Source: Bradyrhizobium sp. sGM-13
GTDB taxonomy: Bacteria; Pseudomonadota; Alphaproteobacteria; Rhizobiales; Xanthobacteraceae
Assembly: GCF_018398875.1 (NCBI RefSeq)
Contig: NZ_JAGWDK010000025.1
Location: forward strand, 1-64,000
Length of the DNA: 64,000 nucleotides
Reading direction: 5' to 3'
The position numbers were made by a program, and so were the translations under genes. The notes beneath the pieces were generated by a model that worked only from the letters and a program-made list of their open reading frames with translations, made no database searches and was not told the DNA's origin. Of the stretch, positions 1-9,031 are shown in pieces (position 1 is the stretch's first letter; each line of letters opens with the position of its first letter).

Positions 1-68
1 GCAGCGTGCCCACCATCTATCGACATCGGGATACTGAATGGTGGGCACGCTGCGCTTTGCCCACCCTA
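1..68. repeat. Palindromic intergenic repeat, GGTGGGCACGCTGCG family
   Basis: The arm GCAGCGTGCCCACCAT at the left edge is the reverse complement of ATGGTGGGCACGCTGC about 37 bases later, and the element runs on through GCTTTGCCCACCCTAC. A longer copy of the same element lies at 48964-49043. This is dispersed non-coding repeat DNA. The short reading frame that opens inside it at 38 is not a gene. Confidence 0.8.
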
Positions 69-90
69 CAGATCTGCGCGATGTGACGCC

Positions 91-504
91 TTACATCCCG
101 CCCATCTTGCAGACCAGCTTCCACTCTTCCGCCGTGACCGGCTGCACCGACAGCCGCGAATATTTCACCAGCGCCATGTCGGCGAGCTTCTTGTCAGCCT
201 TGATCGCGGCCATCGTCACCGGTGTCTTCAACGGCTTGTCGGCCTTGATGTCGACGCAGACGAACTTGCCGGTCTTGTCGGTCGGATCGGGATAGGCTTC
301 CTTGATGACTTCCGCGATGCCGACGATCTCCTTGCCCTCGTTTGAATGATAGAAGAAGGCTTTGTCGCCCTTCTTCATGTTCACCAGATTCTGGCGCGCG
401 GTGAAATTGCGCACGCCAGTCCAGGCTTCGCCTTTTGTTCCCTTTGCGACCTGCTGGTCCCATGACCAGGCCGACGGTTCAGATTTCACCAGCCAGTACG
501 CCAT
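91..504 (-). CDS. EVE domain-containing protein
   Basis: A 137-residue protein that is a single EVE domain, the PUA-like fold that binds modified bases in nucleic acids. It starts MAYWLVKSEP, and the family blocks are visible: W-x-GVRN-x-ARQN near residue 30, then GDKAFFYHS and VGIAEV. The exact substrate is unknown. An upstream in-frame ATG at 510 overlaps the gpsA stop as ATGA. I chose 504 because the GGAGG inside the gpsA end sits 7 bases before it, against 1 base for 510. The gene is the last of the tsaD-gpsA-EVE run and is probably translated by coupling. Confidence 0.9.
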   Translation of the reverse strand: MAYWLVKSEPSAWSWDQQVAKGTKGEAWTGVRNFTARQNLVNMKKGDKAFFYHSNEGKEIVGIAEVIKEAYPDPTDKTGKFVCVDIKADKPLKTPVTMAAIKADKKLADMALVKYSRLSVQPVTAEEWKLVCKMGGM

Positions 505-506
505 CG

Positions 507-1487
507 TCATTCCTCCGCCTTGAACGGCCGCGTCAGCAGGCCTTCGATCGCCGCGTCGATCGTCACTTTGCCGCCGAGGATCGCCGCGACCGCATTTGAT
601 ACCGGCATATCGACGTTCTGCGAAGCCGCCAGTTCGATCAAGACCGGTGCGGTGAATTCGCCTTCGGCGAGTTTGTCGCGGTTCGGCGGCTCGCCGCGCC
701 CAAGCGCAATGCCGAACGCCAAATTGCGAGACTGCGGACTGGAGCAACTCAGGATCAGATCGCCGAGACCCGATAGGCCCGCCAGCGTTTCGCTGCGCGC
801 GCCGCAAGCGCGGCCGAGGCGCGCGAGTTCGCTGAAGCCGCGCGTGGTCAGTGCGGCCAGCGCCGAGGCGCCGAGCTGACGGCCGACGACGATCCCGGCT
901 GCGATCGCCAGCACATTCTTGGCCGAGCCGCCGATCTCGACGCCGCGAACGTCCGTGGTGTGATAGGGCCGGAAAGTTGATGAGCCCAGCGCCTGCACCA
1001 GACGGCTCGCCAGCCTTTCGTCCCTTGCCGCCAGCGTCACGGCGGTCGGAAGGCCTCGCGCGACGTCGTCGGCGAAGTTCGGTCCCGACAGGATCGCCGG
1101 GATTGCAGCCGGTATGGTCTCGGCAATGATCTCGGTCATGAACCGGTGGGTGCCGCGCTCGATGCCCTTGGCACAGGCGACGACGGGCATCTTTGGCTTG
1201 AGGTGAGGCGCCAGTGTCGCCGCGGCTTCGCGCAAACTTTGCGCAGGCGTCGCAAGCAGGACGACGTCCGCGCGCGCCGCGGCAGCGATGTCGGCCGTAA
1301 CGCTGATACTGCCGTCGAGGCTCACGTCGGGTAGTTTTGGATTGTTCCGCGTCGTCTGCATCCGCGCGGCGCTTTCGGCGCTTCGCGCATAGAGCACGAC
1401 CTTGCGGCCGGCGCGCACCGCGGCGCAGGCGAGCGCGGTGCCATAGGCGCCACCGCCGATCACCGCGACGGAATTGAAGGACGTCAT
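507..1487 (-). CDS. gpsA: Glycerol-3-phosphate dehydrogenase [NAD(P)+]
   Basis: A cytosolic enzyme of 326 residues that reduces dihydroxyacetone phosphate to sn-glycerol 3-phosphate, the backbone for phospholipid synthesis. The Rossmann motif GGGAYGTALA is at residues 10-19. The family blocks ACAKGIERG (with the catalytic-site Lys), SGPNFADDVARG and GGSAKNVLAIAAG follow in order, and GLSGLGDL is further on. The length is normal for GpsA. The start at MTSFNSVAVIG lies one base after the tsaD stop, so the two are almost certainly cotranscribed. An upstream extension would read into tsaD and is not needed. Confidence 0.97.
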   Translation of the reverse strand: MTSFNSVAVIGGGAYGTALACAAVRAGRKVVLYARSAESAARMQTTRNNPKLPDVSLDGSISVTADIAAAARADVVLLATPAQSLREAAATLAPHLKPKMPVVACAKGIERGTHRFMTEIIAETIPAAIPAILSGPNFADDVARGLPTAVTLAARDERLASRLVQALGSSTFRPYHTTDVRGVEIGGSAKNVLAIAAGIVVGRQLGASALAALTTRGFSELARLGRACGARSETLAGLSGLGDLILSCSSPQSRNLAFGIALGRGEPPNRDKLAEGEFTAPVLIELAASQNVDMPVSNAVAAILGGKVTIDAAIEGLLTRPFKAEE

Positions 1488-1488
1488 G

Positions 1489-2562
1489 TCAGAATCCTGC
1501 GCGGGTGTTGGCGAAGCCGGCCGGCGCGGTGGCGTTGGCATCTAACAGCCAGCGCGCGCGCGGCGGCGCATCCATCGTATCGGTCAATCCCAGCGCCATC
1601 CGCTCCGCGCCGGCCCAGGCGATCATGGCGCCGTTATCGGTGCAGAGCGCAGGCGGCGGGATGATCAGCGTGGTCTGCGCCCTCGAGGCGACATCCTGCA
1701 GCGCCCCGCGAATGGCATGATTGGCGGCGACGCCACCGGCGGCGACCAGCGCGCGGGGCGGGCCGAATTGCTCATGAAACAGTCTCAAGCCGACGCTCAG
1801 CCGATCTGCGGTCGATTCCAGCACCGCGGCCTGAAAACTGGCGCAGAGGTCGCTGACGTCCTGGGGCTCCAGCGGCGCCAAGCGGTTGGCCTCATTGCGA
1901 ACCGCCGTCTTCAATCCCGACAGCGAGAAATTCGCATCCGGCCGGCCGAGCATCGGCCGCGGGAAGGCGAAACGTTTGGCGTCGCCGCTTCGCGCCGCGC
2001 GCTCGACCTCAGGGCCGCCCGGATAGGGCAGCGACAACATCTTTGCGACCTTATCGAAGGCTTCCCCCATCGCGTCGTCGACGGTGGTGCCGAGCCGGAC
2101 ATATTTGCCGACGCCGACCACGGCGACGATCTGGGTGTGACCGCCGGAGGCGAGAAACAGGCAATAGGGAAAGGCGAGCGCGCAAGTGAGCCGCGGCGTC
2201 AGCGCGTGCGCTTCGAGATGATTGACCGCGATCAGCGGCGTGTCATGAACCATCGCGATCGCTTTCGCGGTGGTGAGTCCGACAATCACGCCGCCGATCA
2301 GGCCGGGACCTGCTGCGGCCGCGACCGCCGACAATTGCGCGAAGCCGACATTGGCGTCCTTCATGGCCTGGCCGACGATCCCGTCGAGCAGGTCGACATG
2401 GGCGCGCGCCGCGATCTCCGGCACCACGCCGCCGAAACGGGCGTGTTCTGAGGTCTGCGAGCGCACGATATTGGATAGAATCTTTCCGCTTCCGTCGCGC
2501 TGGCGCTCGACCACGGCGGCTGCGGTTTCATCGCAGGTGGTCTCGATACCCAGCACCAGCAT
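1489..2562 (-). CDS. tsaD: tRNA N6-adenosine threonylcarbamoyltransferase TsaD
   Basis: TsaD transfers the threonylcarbamoyl group to A37 of tRNAs that read ANN codons, working with TsaB and TsaE in the cytosol. The 357-residue protein begins MLVLGIETTCDETAAAVV, the canonical N-terminus of the family. The metal-binding block NHLEAHAL and the ASGGHTQIV and GGVAANHAIR blocks of the ASKHA fold follow. The reading frame stays open well upstream, into the opposite-strand hemD, but conservation begins at 2562. It is the first gene of the tsaD-gpsA-EVE run and is divergent from hemD, with about 145 bases between the starts. Confidence 0.96.
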   Translation of the reverse strand: MLVLGIETTCDETAAAVVERQRDGSGKILSNIVRSQTSEHARFGGVVPEIAARAHVDLLDGIVGQAMKDANVGFAQLSAVAAAAGPGLIGGVIVGLTTAKAIAMVHDTPLIAVNHLEAHALTPRLTCALAFPYCLFLASGGHTQIVAVVGVGKYVRLGTTVDDAMGEAFDKVAKMLSLPYPGGPEVERAARSGDAKRFAFPRPMLGRPDANFSLSGLKTAVRNEANRLAPLEPQDVSDLCASFQAAVLESTADRLSVGLRLFHEQFGPPRALVAAGGVAANHAIRGALQDVASRAQTTLIIPPPALCTDNGAMIAWAGAERMALGLTDTMDAPPRARWLLDANATAPAGFANTRAGF

Positions 2563-2706
2563 CGGCTTGTCGTTGTCCAATTTGAACCCTTGTTTCGCCC
2601 TTGCGCTATCGCCAAAAACAACGCTTCCGTAACCGGGTAGCATTACGAGGTCACAACGTGCAATCGCCTGCGCGTGCCCGAAACCGGTTTGGCGGAGATC
2701 TGAAAT

Positions 2707-3462
2707 ATGGCCGTTCTCGTGACGCGACCAAGTCCGGATGATGAGATGACGGCGAAGGCCCTCCACGCGCGAGGGTTCGACGTGCTGCGCGCGCCGATGC
2801 TGCGGTTCGAGCCGGTGCTGTTCCAGGACGATGCGGACGCGACCTATGGCGCCGTCATCGTCACCAGCGCCAAGGCGCTGCGCGCCATCGCGCCCCATCT
2901 TGCCGACAGCCGGCTTCTCAAACTGCCTTTGTTCGCGGTCGGAGAAAATACCGCGGCGGCGGCCCGCGATGTGGGGTTTGGCGACGTGATCGCCTCCAAG
3001 GGCGACGCCGGCGCGTTGCGCGATCTGGTGCTGGCGAACGCGAAATCGAAGCAACTGAAGAAGACGAGCCCGATCCTGTACCTTGCCGGCGCCGATCTCT
3101 CGCGCGACCTTGCCGGCGAACTCGGCGAACAGGGCTTTACGGTGGTGACGCATACCACCTACCGGATGGTGCCCATGCCCAGCCTGCCGCGGGAAATATG
3201 TGACGCTTTCGTGGCGCATGAGGTCGAGGCCGTGCTGCATTACTCGCGGCGCAGCGCGCGTGCGTTTCTGGAGGCGGCGCGCTTCGGCGGCGTCGAGATC
3301 TCGGCATTGGCGCTGCCGCAGTGCTGCATTTCGGCAGGCGTCGCCGCGGTGTTGCGGGACGCCGGCGCGACCCAGGTCACGACGGCGGTTTCACCGGATG
3401 AAAACGCCCTGTTCGAGGCGCTGGACCGGGCGTTGCAGGCCCGATCGGCTCCTAATCTTTAA
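2707..3462 (+). CDS. hemD: Uroporphyrinogen-III synthase
   Basis: HemD closes and inverts ring D of hydroxymethylbilane to give uroporphyrinogen III for heme, siroheme and cobalamin. The 251-residue protein shows the diverged two-lobed HemD pattern. It starts VLVTRPSPDDEMTAKALHARGF, and has a central VIVTSAKALRAI block, TTYRMVPMP at the hinge, and VLHYSRRSARAF in the second lobe. GGAG lies 9-12 bases before the ATG. It leads a plus-strand run with the mitofilin-like gene and hemY, the usual alphaproteobacterial order. Unusually, no hemC precedes it. Confidence 0.93.
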   Translation: MAVLVTRPSPDDEMTAKALHARGFDVLRAPMLRFEPVLFQDDADATYGAVIVTSAKALRAIAPHLADSRLLKLPLFAVGENTAAAARDVGFGDVIASKGDAGALRDLVLANAKSKQLKKTSPILYLAGADLSRDLAGELGEQGFTVVTHTTYRMVPMPSLPREICDAFVAHEVEAVLHYSRRSARAFLEAARFGGVEISALALPQCCISAGVAAVLRDAGATQVTTAVSPDENALFEALDRALQARSAPNL

Positions 3463-3466
3463 GTCT

Positions 3467-3515
3467 GAGCATGGTCTTATCGGAAAACCGGTGCCGCCAC
3501 GGCCGGATCATGCTC
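3467..3515. repeat. Palindromic repeat, GAGCATGATC/ACCGGTTT family
   Basis: The outer arms GAGCATG and CATGCTC flank an inner CGGAAAACCGG. The element fills the gap between hemD and the mitofilin-like gene. Related copies are at 27599-27662 and 37709-37756. It could form a hairpin in the hemD-hemY transcript. Confidence 0.7.
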
Positions 3516-3572
3516 TAAGACGTCTCGATTCTGCTAAGTTCCGGCATCTAACCACCTTAAGGGAACCGCGTG

Positions 3573-4799
3573 ATGGTCGATAACAGGCCCGAAGACACTG
3601 GATCGTTGCCCGAATCGGGTCGGCCGAAGCGTGAGCCGCCGACCATCGATCTCGATGCCTCCGAAGTATCGAGCGAGACCAAGAGTTCTGGCGAGGCGCC
3701 GTCCGAGCCCGACGCTGAACCCGCACCCGCGCCCGAGGTCGCCCCAGCGCCGGTTGAGGAGGCTCCAGTTGAGGAGTCACGGGTTGCGGAGCCGCCGTCC
3801 CGGCCCGTGTCGCCCTGGGTCATTGCGCCGGTTTCCGGCGCGGTCGCGGCGGCGCTGGTGATCGGCGTCGGCTGGATGCTGGGCTGGCCCGCGATTCAGC
3901 CGGCCTCCGTATCGCAGACCGCGCAGCTCAACGCCGCCGCCATCGACGGTTTGACCGCGCAGATCGCCGGCCTCGAATCCAAGTTGAGCAAACCCGTGGC
4001 CGATCCCGCCGTGGCCGCGCGCACTGACGCACTTGAAAAGTCGGTCGCGACGCTGCGCGGGGAACTCGCCACGGCGCGCGCGCAGGGCGAGAAGCTGGCA
4101 TCTGCCATCAACGAGGTGAAATCGGCGCCGCGTGGCGACGGCACCGCATCGCCTGATCTCGCCGCTTTCGCCGAACGCATCGCCAAGGTCGAGAGCCAGA
4201 TGCGGGCGCAGAGCGCCGAGATCGCCCAACAAGGCAGCAAGCTTGCCGGCACGACGGCCGACGCCAAACCTGCCGATGATATGCCGCTGCGCCGCGTGGT
4301 ATCGGCAGCGCTGCTCGATGTCCTGGTCCGGATCGGCGATCCCTATCCGACGGCGCTCGCCGCGGCCAAGGCGCTGGCACCAAATCCCGAAGCGCTGAAG
4401 GCGCTCGATCAATTTGCGGAGAAGGGCGTGCCGAACGCCGGCAAGCTGAGCACGGAACTGTTGGCGCTGGTGCCAAAGATGTTGCCGGCCCAACAGAGCG
4501 CCGCCACCACCGGCACCGGCATCGTCGACCGTTTGCAGGCGGGCGCTGCCAAACTGGTCAAGATCGAACGCACCGATACCGTCGGCACGGACCGCGGCGC
4601 CGTGGTGGCGCGGATCACGGCGGCTGCGCTGCGCAACGATTTCAACGAGGCGCGGCGGGAATTGAAGACGCTGGAGCCGGCCGATCGTGCCGCGGCGCAA
4701 TCATGGCTTGAGTCGGCCGATGCGCGCGACGCCGCGCTGGCCGCATCCCGTCAATTTGCGACTGAGGCCATGGCCGTGCTCGCCAAACCGGCGCAATAA
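3573..4799 (+). CDS. COG4223 / mitofilin-like inner membrane protein
   Basis: A protein of about 408 residues. The first 85 residues are rich in Pro, Glu and Ala and are probably cytoplasmic. One membrane helix follows (about 90-112, APVSGAVAAALVIGVGWML). The rest is a long, largely coiled-coil periplasmic region with heptad-like stretches such as AALEKSVATLRGELATARAQ. This is the layout of alphaproteobacterial relatives of mitochondrial mitofilin (Mic60), which are found between hemD and hemY and are implicated in membrane organisation. A GTG at 3570 is also possible; AAGGGA is 8 bases from the ATG at 3573. hemY starts 8 bases after the stop. Confidence 0.88.
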   Translation: MVDNRPEDTGSLPESGRPKREPPTIDLDASEVSSETKSSGEAPSEPDAEPAPAPEVAPAPVEEAPVEESRVAEPPSRPVSPWVIAPVSGAVAAALVIGVGWMLGWPAIQPASVSQTAQLNAAAIDGLTAQIAGLESKLSKPVADPAVAARTDALEKSVATLRGELATARAQGEKLASAINEVKSAPRGDGTASPDLAAFAERIAKVESQMRAQSAEIAQQGSKLAGTTADAKPADDMPLRRVVSAALLDVLVRIGDPYPTALAAAKALAPNPEALKALDQFAEKGVPNAGKLSTELLALVPKMLPAQQSAATTGTGIVDRLQAGAAKLVKIERTDTVGTDRGAVVARITAAALRNDFNEARRELKTLEPADRAAAQSWLESADARDAALAASRQFATEAMAVLAKPAQ

Positions 4800-4807
4800 G
4801 GAATTCA

Positions 4808-6586
4808 ATGGTCCGGATCATTCTGTTTCTGCTGTTGATCGCGCTCGGTGCAGCGGGCGCGGCCTGGATTGCCGAGCAGACCGGCGATGTCGTGCTGTCG
4901 TGGGGCGGCTATCGCGCGCAGACCACGCTGCCGGTGTTCGTGCTGGCGCTCGGCATCGTCATCGTTGCGGCGATGATGCTGTGGGCGATCCTGCGCGGCC
5001 TGTGGCGCACGCCGCAACGGATCCGCCGCAACCAGCGCGAACGTCGTCAGGCCCGCGGCCGGCATGCGATCACGCAAGGCCTGCTCGCGATCGGTCATGG
5101 CGATTCCACGGCTGCCCGCATCCACGCGGACACTGCGCGAAAGCATGCGGCGCATGATCCGCTGGCCCTGCTGCTGCATGCGCAATCGGCGCAGCTCGAC
5201 GGCGACCGCGAGGGTGCGCAGCGCGCCTTCCGCGCCATGGCCGAGCGTGAAGACACGCGGCTATTGGGCCTGCGCGGCCTGTTCATCGAGGCGCAGCGCG
5301 CCGACGATCCGGTCGCCGCTGTCATGCTCGCCGAGGAAGCGCTGAAGCTGTCGCCGTCGTCGTCATGGGCAACGCACGCCGTGCTCGGCTTCTGCTGCGC
5401 CAAGGGCGACTGGGCCGGTGCGCTAAAAATTCTCGACAACAATCAATCGGCCGGGCTGATCGATAAGGCGACCTATCGCCGGCAGCGCGGCGTGCTGCTC
5501 ACCGCACGCGCGCTCGAACTCGAAAAGGTCGATCGCGACTTGGCGCGCGAGAGCGTGATGGAAGCGGTCAAGCTGGCGCCGACGCTGGTACCCGCCGCGG
5601 TGCTGGCGAGCAAGTTCGAGAGCGAAGCGCACCAGGTGCGGCGCTCGATGCGGCTTGTCGAGACGGCGTGGCTGGCGCAGCCGCATCCGGATCTGGCCGA
5701 TGCCTATGCCCATGTGAAGCTCGGGGATTCCGCGCGCCAACGGCTGGTGCGGGTCGAGACGCTGGCAGAGAAGACGCCCGGCCATATCGAGGGCGCGCTG
5801 GCGATTGCGCGCGCCGCGATCGACGCGTCTGAGTTCACCAAGGCACGCGAGGCGCTGGCGCCCTTCATCGCTCAGCCGACGCAGCGGGTCGCGTTATTGA
5901 TGGCCGAGATCGAGCGCACCGAGCATGGCGATTCGGGACGGGCGCGCGCGTGGACCTTGCGTGCGGTGCGCGCGCTGCACGATCCGGCCTGGACCGCAGA
6001 TGGCTATGTCAGCGACCGCTGGCGGCCGGTCTCCCCCGTCACCGGACGGCTCGATGCCTTCCAGTGGCAGACGCCGGTCGCAGCCCTGCCGTCCGACAAG
6101 GCGAGCACGATCGAATCCTCCCCGTTCGAGGAAGCCATGCTGGCGACGCCGCGCCGTGCCGTGGTGATTGCGCCGCCTGAAGCCGTGGACGAGCAGCCTG
6201 CCGAGCCCACTGCTCCCGTCACGCCCGAACCGCCTGCGGCACCGGCCGCGCAGGACAATGTGCCGCCACCGGCGGCTACCGTCGAAGTGCCTTCCGCCGA
6301 GGCCCCCCGCCCCGAAGCGGCCACCATTCTTCCGACACCGGAGCCAGCCCCGCCGAAGCCGGCCGAACCGGCACCAAGCCAGCCGGCCCCGTTGTTCCGT
6401 TCGCGGCAGGATATTCCAAAGACGGTTCCAGCCCCGATTCCCGCCGTAATCGCCCTCATTCGAGCCCCGGACGACCCCGGCATCGACGAGGACGGCCCGG
6501 CGGACGAATTCGCGGAACAACTCGCTCCGCCCAAGGCCCAGGCCGGCGGCTGGCGGGGATTTTTGTCACGCTGGGGCAACAGCTAG
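4808..6586 (+). CDS. hemY: Heme biosynthesis-associated protein HemY (TPR)
   Basis: A 592-residue inner membrane protein. Two membrane helices near the N-terminus (about 2-18 and 38-60) surround the HemY_N motif DVVLSWGGYRAQT. The middle (about 80-410) is helical and Ala-rich with TPR-like repeats, for example ALLLHAQSAQLDGDREGAQRAF. The tail (about 430-560) is Pro- and Ala-rich. HemY proteins of this type are found with hemD and are thought to act on late tetrapyrrole steps; the biochemical role is not settled. AAGGA precedes the ATG by about 6 bases. The gene is the third in the run and probably cotranscribed. Confidence 0.92.
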   Translation: MVRIILFLLLIALGAAGAAWIAEQTGDVVLSWGGYRAQTTLPVFVLALGIVIVAAMMLWAILRGLWRTPQRIRRNQRERRQARGRHAITQGLLAIGHGDSTAARIHADTARKHAAHDPLALLLHAQSAQLDGDREGAQRAFRAMAEREDTRLLGLRGLFIEAQRADDPVAAVMLAEEALKLSPSSSWATHAVLGFCCAKGDWAGALKILDNNQSAGLIDKATYRRQRGVLLTARALELEKVDRDLARESVMEAVKLAPTLVPAAVLASKFESEAHQVRRSMRLVETAWLAQPHPDLADAYAHVKLGDSARQRLVRVETLAEKTPGHIEGALAIARAAIDASEFTKAREALAPFIAQPTQRVALLMAEIERTEHGDSGRARAWTLRAVRALHDPAWTADGYVSDRWRPVSPVTGRLDAFQWQTPVAALPSDKASTIESSPFEEAMLATPRRAVVIAPPEAVDEQPAEPTAPVTPEPPAAPAAQDNVPPPAATVEVPSAEAPRPEAATILPTPEPAPPKPAEPAPSQPAPLFRSRQDIPKTVPAPIPAVIALIRAPDDPGIDEDGPADEFAEQLAPPKAQAGGWRGFLSRWGNS

Positions 6587-6681
6587 CGTTTCGGGGGCCT
6601 AGCGTTTTTCTTGCCAATCGGGGCGCTGCCCGATATCAGGTGCGGGCGTTCGCGGCTAACGCCCGGACGCCGCTTCGGTCC

Positions 6682-6757
6682 GCCGCAATAGCTCAGTTGG
6701 TAGAGCACGTCATTCGTAATGACGGGGTCACAGGTTCGAGTCCTGTTTGCGGCACCG
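6682..6757 (+). tRNA. tRNA-Thr (anticodon CGT)
   Basis: A full cloverleaf can be drawn. The acceptor GCCGCAA pairs with TTGCGGC, the D arm is GCTCAGTTGGTAGAGC, the anticodon stem CGTCA/TGACG holds the loop TTCGTAA, and the T arm is ACAGG-TTCGAGT-CCTGT. Anticodon CGT reads ACG (Thr). The discriminator is A, followed by CCG, so the terminal CCA is not fully encoded. No integrase or att-like duplication is seen next to it. Confidence 0.97.
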
Positions 6758-6909
6758 CGCTTTTCAAACTTCTTTCCAGCTTCGCATTTCCTCGTTCGGC
6801 GCCGGCGATCAGCTTGCGCGACCAACGCGAGCGCGCTCGCATGCCTGCAATCTCTTGTTAACTTGCCCCTTCTAGCTTGCCTGAACCTCCTCGACCGCAG
6901 GATTTTTGC

Positions 6910-8436
6910 ATGTCGATCGATGTCGGCCTGAGTCCCCCCGGGGACAAGGCCGCCCGCCAGGGATTCTGGACCGCGACTCCCCTGCATGCCGTCGTCGCCG
7001 TCTTCATGGTGGCGATCATGCTGCGAGGGGTTCTGCCCTTCAACGTCGATGTTAGCTGGTGGCTGACCATCAGCGAGCGCATGCTCGACGGCCAGCGCTT
7101 GTATGTCGACATCCTCGAGACCAATCCGCCGATGGGGGGATCGGTCTATATGCTCGGCGTCGTCGTTGCACGCGCGATTCACATGCGGCCTGAGGTCGTG
7201 ACCAACGGGCTGATCTTTCTATTGATCGCGTCATCGCTGGCGCTGACATGGCGGGCCTTGCGTTTCTCCTCGTTGCGCGAGCGTGCCGGTGGCGCGGCTG
7301 CCATATGGGCGACCGCGCTGCTGACCGTTTTGCCGATGTATGATTTCGGCCAGCGCGAACACCTGGCGCTGGTGGCGCTGCTGCCGGCGCTTGCGGTCTA
7401 TATCCTGCGCGCCAATGGCGAGCGGGTTGCGCCGTCGGCGATCCTGATCGCCGGCCTGTGCGCCGGGACAACCATGAACTTCAAGCCGTACTTCGTCTTC
7501 GCGGTCGGCTTTTGCATTCTGACCGCAGCCGCGCAAGCGCGAGACTGGCGGGTGCTGTTCGCGCCGGAGAACTGGAGCGCCGGAGCCCTGGTCGTGATCC
7601 ATGCGCTCGGCATTGTCGCATTCTATCCGGAGTATTTTACGCTGATCTATCCGCTGGTGCGCGACGTCTATCTGCTGGCGAACTTGCCGCTACTCGTCAT
7701 TCTGCCGACGACAGCAACAATGCTGTGGGTGCTGGCGATCATGGTCACGCTGACATTGCTAAGCCGGCGGCAGAAAGTGGACACGGCGGCGCTGGTGACG
7801 ATGGCCGGATCGCTCGGCTTTGCGGTCTCGTTCTTCATGCAGGCCAAGGGATGGGGGTATCACGCCTATCCGATGGTCGCGCTCGGATTGCTGGCCGCAG
7901 GTTGGGCGGTCGCGGCCGGCAGCGATGGGCAGACAACATCGCGCCGGCTTCGCGCCGGCGCAATGCTGCTCGTCGCGCTTATCTTCGCAAACGGATGCCT
8001 CCGGTTCGCCGTGAGCATCGATGCGCGGGTCGTCCAGGAGGAGGTCACGCTGATGGGGCCGCGGCCGAAGATGCTGATGCTGAGTGCGGCGAACGACATC
8101 GGTCATCCGGCGGTGCGCGAGCTTGGGGGAACATGGGTCTCGCGTCAGCAGGCGCTTTGGGTACGGGAAGTCGTTCGTCAGGCGCTCCGGGACGGGACCA
8201 TCGATCAGGCGACGGCGGACCGCCTCGCGGGCTACGTGGCGCGCGAGCGTGCCGGCCTGATCGAGGATTTCAGGAAACAACCGCCCGACGTTCTTGTGAT
8301 CGACAACCAGAATAGCGACTGGGGTAGTTGGGCCGCTGCCGATCCAGAGCTCTCCGTGCTGCTGAAGCCCTACGTTCTCGTAAAGGAAATCAACGGAATA
8401 GAGATTCTGCGGCGCTCCGATCAGGCCCGGTCTTAG
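6910..8436 (+). CDS. Polytopic membrane protein, GT-C glycosyltransferase-like
   Basis: A 508-residue protein with about ten predicted membrane helices spread over residues 20-390, followed by a soluble C-terminal portion of about 120 residues. The first loop reads DVSWWLTISERMLDGQRLYVD and then ETNPPM. That arrangement, an acidic residue soon after helix 1 and a PP motif just ahead of helix 2, is typical of ArnT/PMT-type GT-C transferases that use lipid-linked sugars. Donor and acceptor are unknown. The start follows AGGA by 8 bases; a TTG 33 bases upstream is also open but has no good ribosome site. The gene stands alone, without sugar-pathway neighbours. Confidence 0.75.
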   Translation: MSIDVGLSPPGDKAARQGFWTATPLHAVVAVFMVAIMLRGVLPFNVDVSWWLTISERMLDGQRLYVDILETNPPMGGSVYMLGVVVARAIHMRPEVVTNGLIFLLIASSLALTWRALRFSSLRERAGGAAAIWATALLTVLPMYDFGQREHLALVALLPALAVYILRANGERVAPSAILIAGLCAGTTMNFKPYFVFAVGFCILTAAAQARDWRVLFAPENWSAGALVVIHALGIVAFYPEYFTLIYPLVRDVYLLANLPLLVILPTTATMLWVLAIMVTLTLLSRRQKVDTAALVTMAGSLGFAVSFFMQAKGWGYHAYPMVALGLLAAGWAVAAGSDGQTTSRRLRAGAMLLVALIFANGCLRFAVSIDARVVQEEVTLMGPRPKMLMLSAANDIGHPAVRELGGTWVSRQQALWVREVVRQALRDGTIDQATADRLAGYVARERAGLIEDFRKQPPDVLVIDNQNSDWGSWAAADPELSVLLKPYVLVKEINGIEILRRSDQARS

Positions 8437-8551
8437 CTAGCGCTCGCCCGGAGGGCCGCGATCCGGCGGTAGATCGGTGTGCGTGACCTATCTCACGTAA
8501 GAAACCGCCTGCTCGCCGTAGTCTCCCTCAAGCAAACGGGGAGATTTCATT

Positions 8552-8956
8552 ATGCGCAAATTCATTCTGATCGCAGGATTCGTTTTGGCATCCACTGCTG
8601 CCCTGGCTGGGGATCGGAGCTTGTCGCTGGGCGGCATCGAGCGGGCGTCCGCGAAGGCCGTCGATGCACCGAAAACCGCTGAAGTCCCGCAGCCGCCGGA
8701 ATCGCCGAAATATGTCGAGCGCCCGGCGATCGAGCCCAAAGCTGAGACTGCGAAGGCTGAAACACCGAAGGCTGAAGCGCCCAAGCTGGCGGCAAAGGTT
8801 CAACAGCCTGCCGCGGAGCGGTCGAGAGCCGAGCGCGCAAGGCCCGTTGCCCGGAGAACGGCGTTCATGTCGAGAAACGTGAAGCCGCGCCGCAGGCATC
8901 ACTGGATCGAAGCGCGCATCGTCCGCGAGCTGCATCGCCACGGGATCTACTGGTAA
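8552..8956 (+). CDS. Small secreted Ala/Pro/Lys-rich protein
   Basis: A 134-residue protein of unknown function. A clear Sec signal peptide MRKFILIAGFVLASTAALAG is cleaved after about residue 19. The mature part has a low-complexity stretch built on PKAE/TPKAEAPK units (about residues 60-85), then a strongly basic C-terminus rich in Arg and His (RARPVARRT, KPRRRHHW). It probably sits in the periplasm and may bind an acidic partner, but nothing identifies one. GGGGAG is spaced 8 bases before the ATG. It ends at a strong terminator shared with the convergent deacetylase gene. Confidence 0.75.
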   Translation: MRKFILIAGFVLASTAALAGDRSLSLGGIERASAKAVDAPKTAEVPQPPESPKYVERPAIEPKAETAKAETPKAEAPKLAAKVQQPAAERSRAERARPVARRTAFMSRNVKPRRRHHWIEARIVRELHRHGIYW

Positions 8957-8968
8957 ACATTGCCAAAG

Positions 8969-9009
8969 CAAAACGCGCCCCTCGGGATTATTCCGAGGGG
9001 CGCGTTTTG
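8969..9009. terminator. Bidirectional intrinsic terminator
   Basis: A perfect 17-base-pair stem (CAAAACGCGCCCCTCGG with its exact complement) closes a 7-base loop, GATTATT. AAAA and TTTT at the ends of the stem give U-tracts on both strands. It lies between two convergent stops, 8956 (+) and 9032 (-). Confidence 0.92.
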
Positions 9010-9031
9010 CGTGACGCTTGAGCCTATCGGC

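Noticed and set aside
38..295. Plus-strand reading frame at the left edge
   Set aside because: It opens inside a palindromic repeat and lies on the antisense of the EVE-domain gene.
2563..3240. Extended N-terminus for TsaD
   Set aside because: The frame is open but runs into the opposite-strand hemD. Conservation begins at MLVLGIETTCDE.
6682..6757. Integrated element at the tRNA-Thr gene
   Set aside because: No integrase, no att duplication and no composition change nearby.
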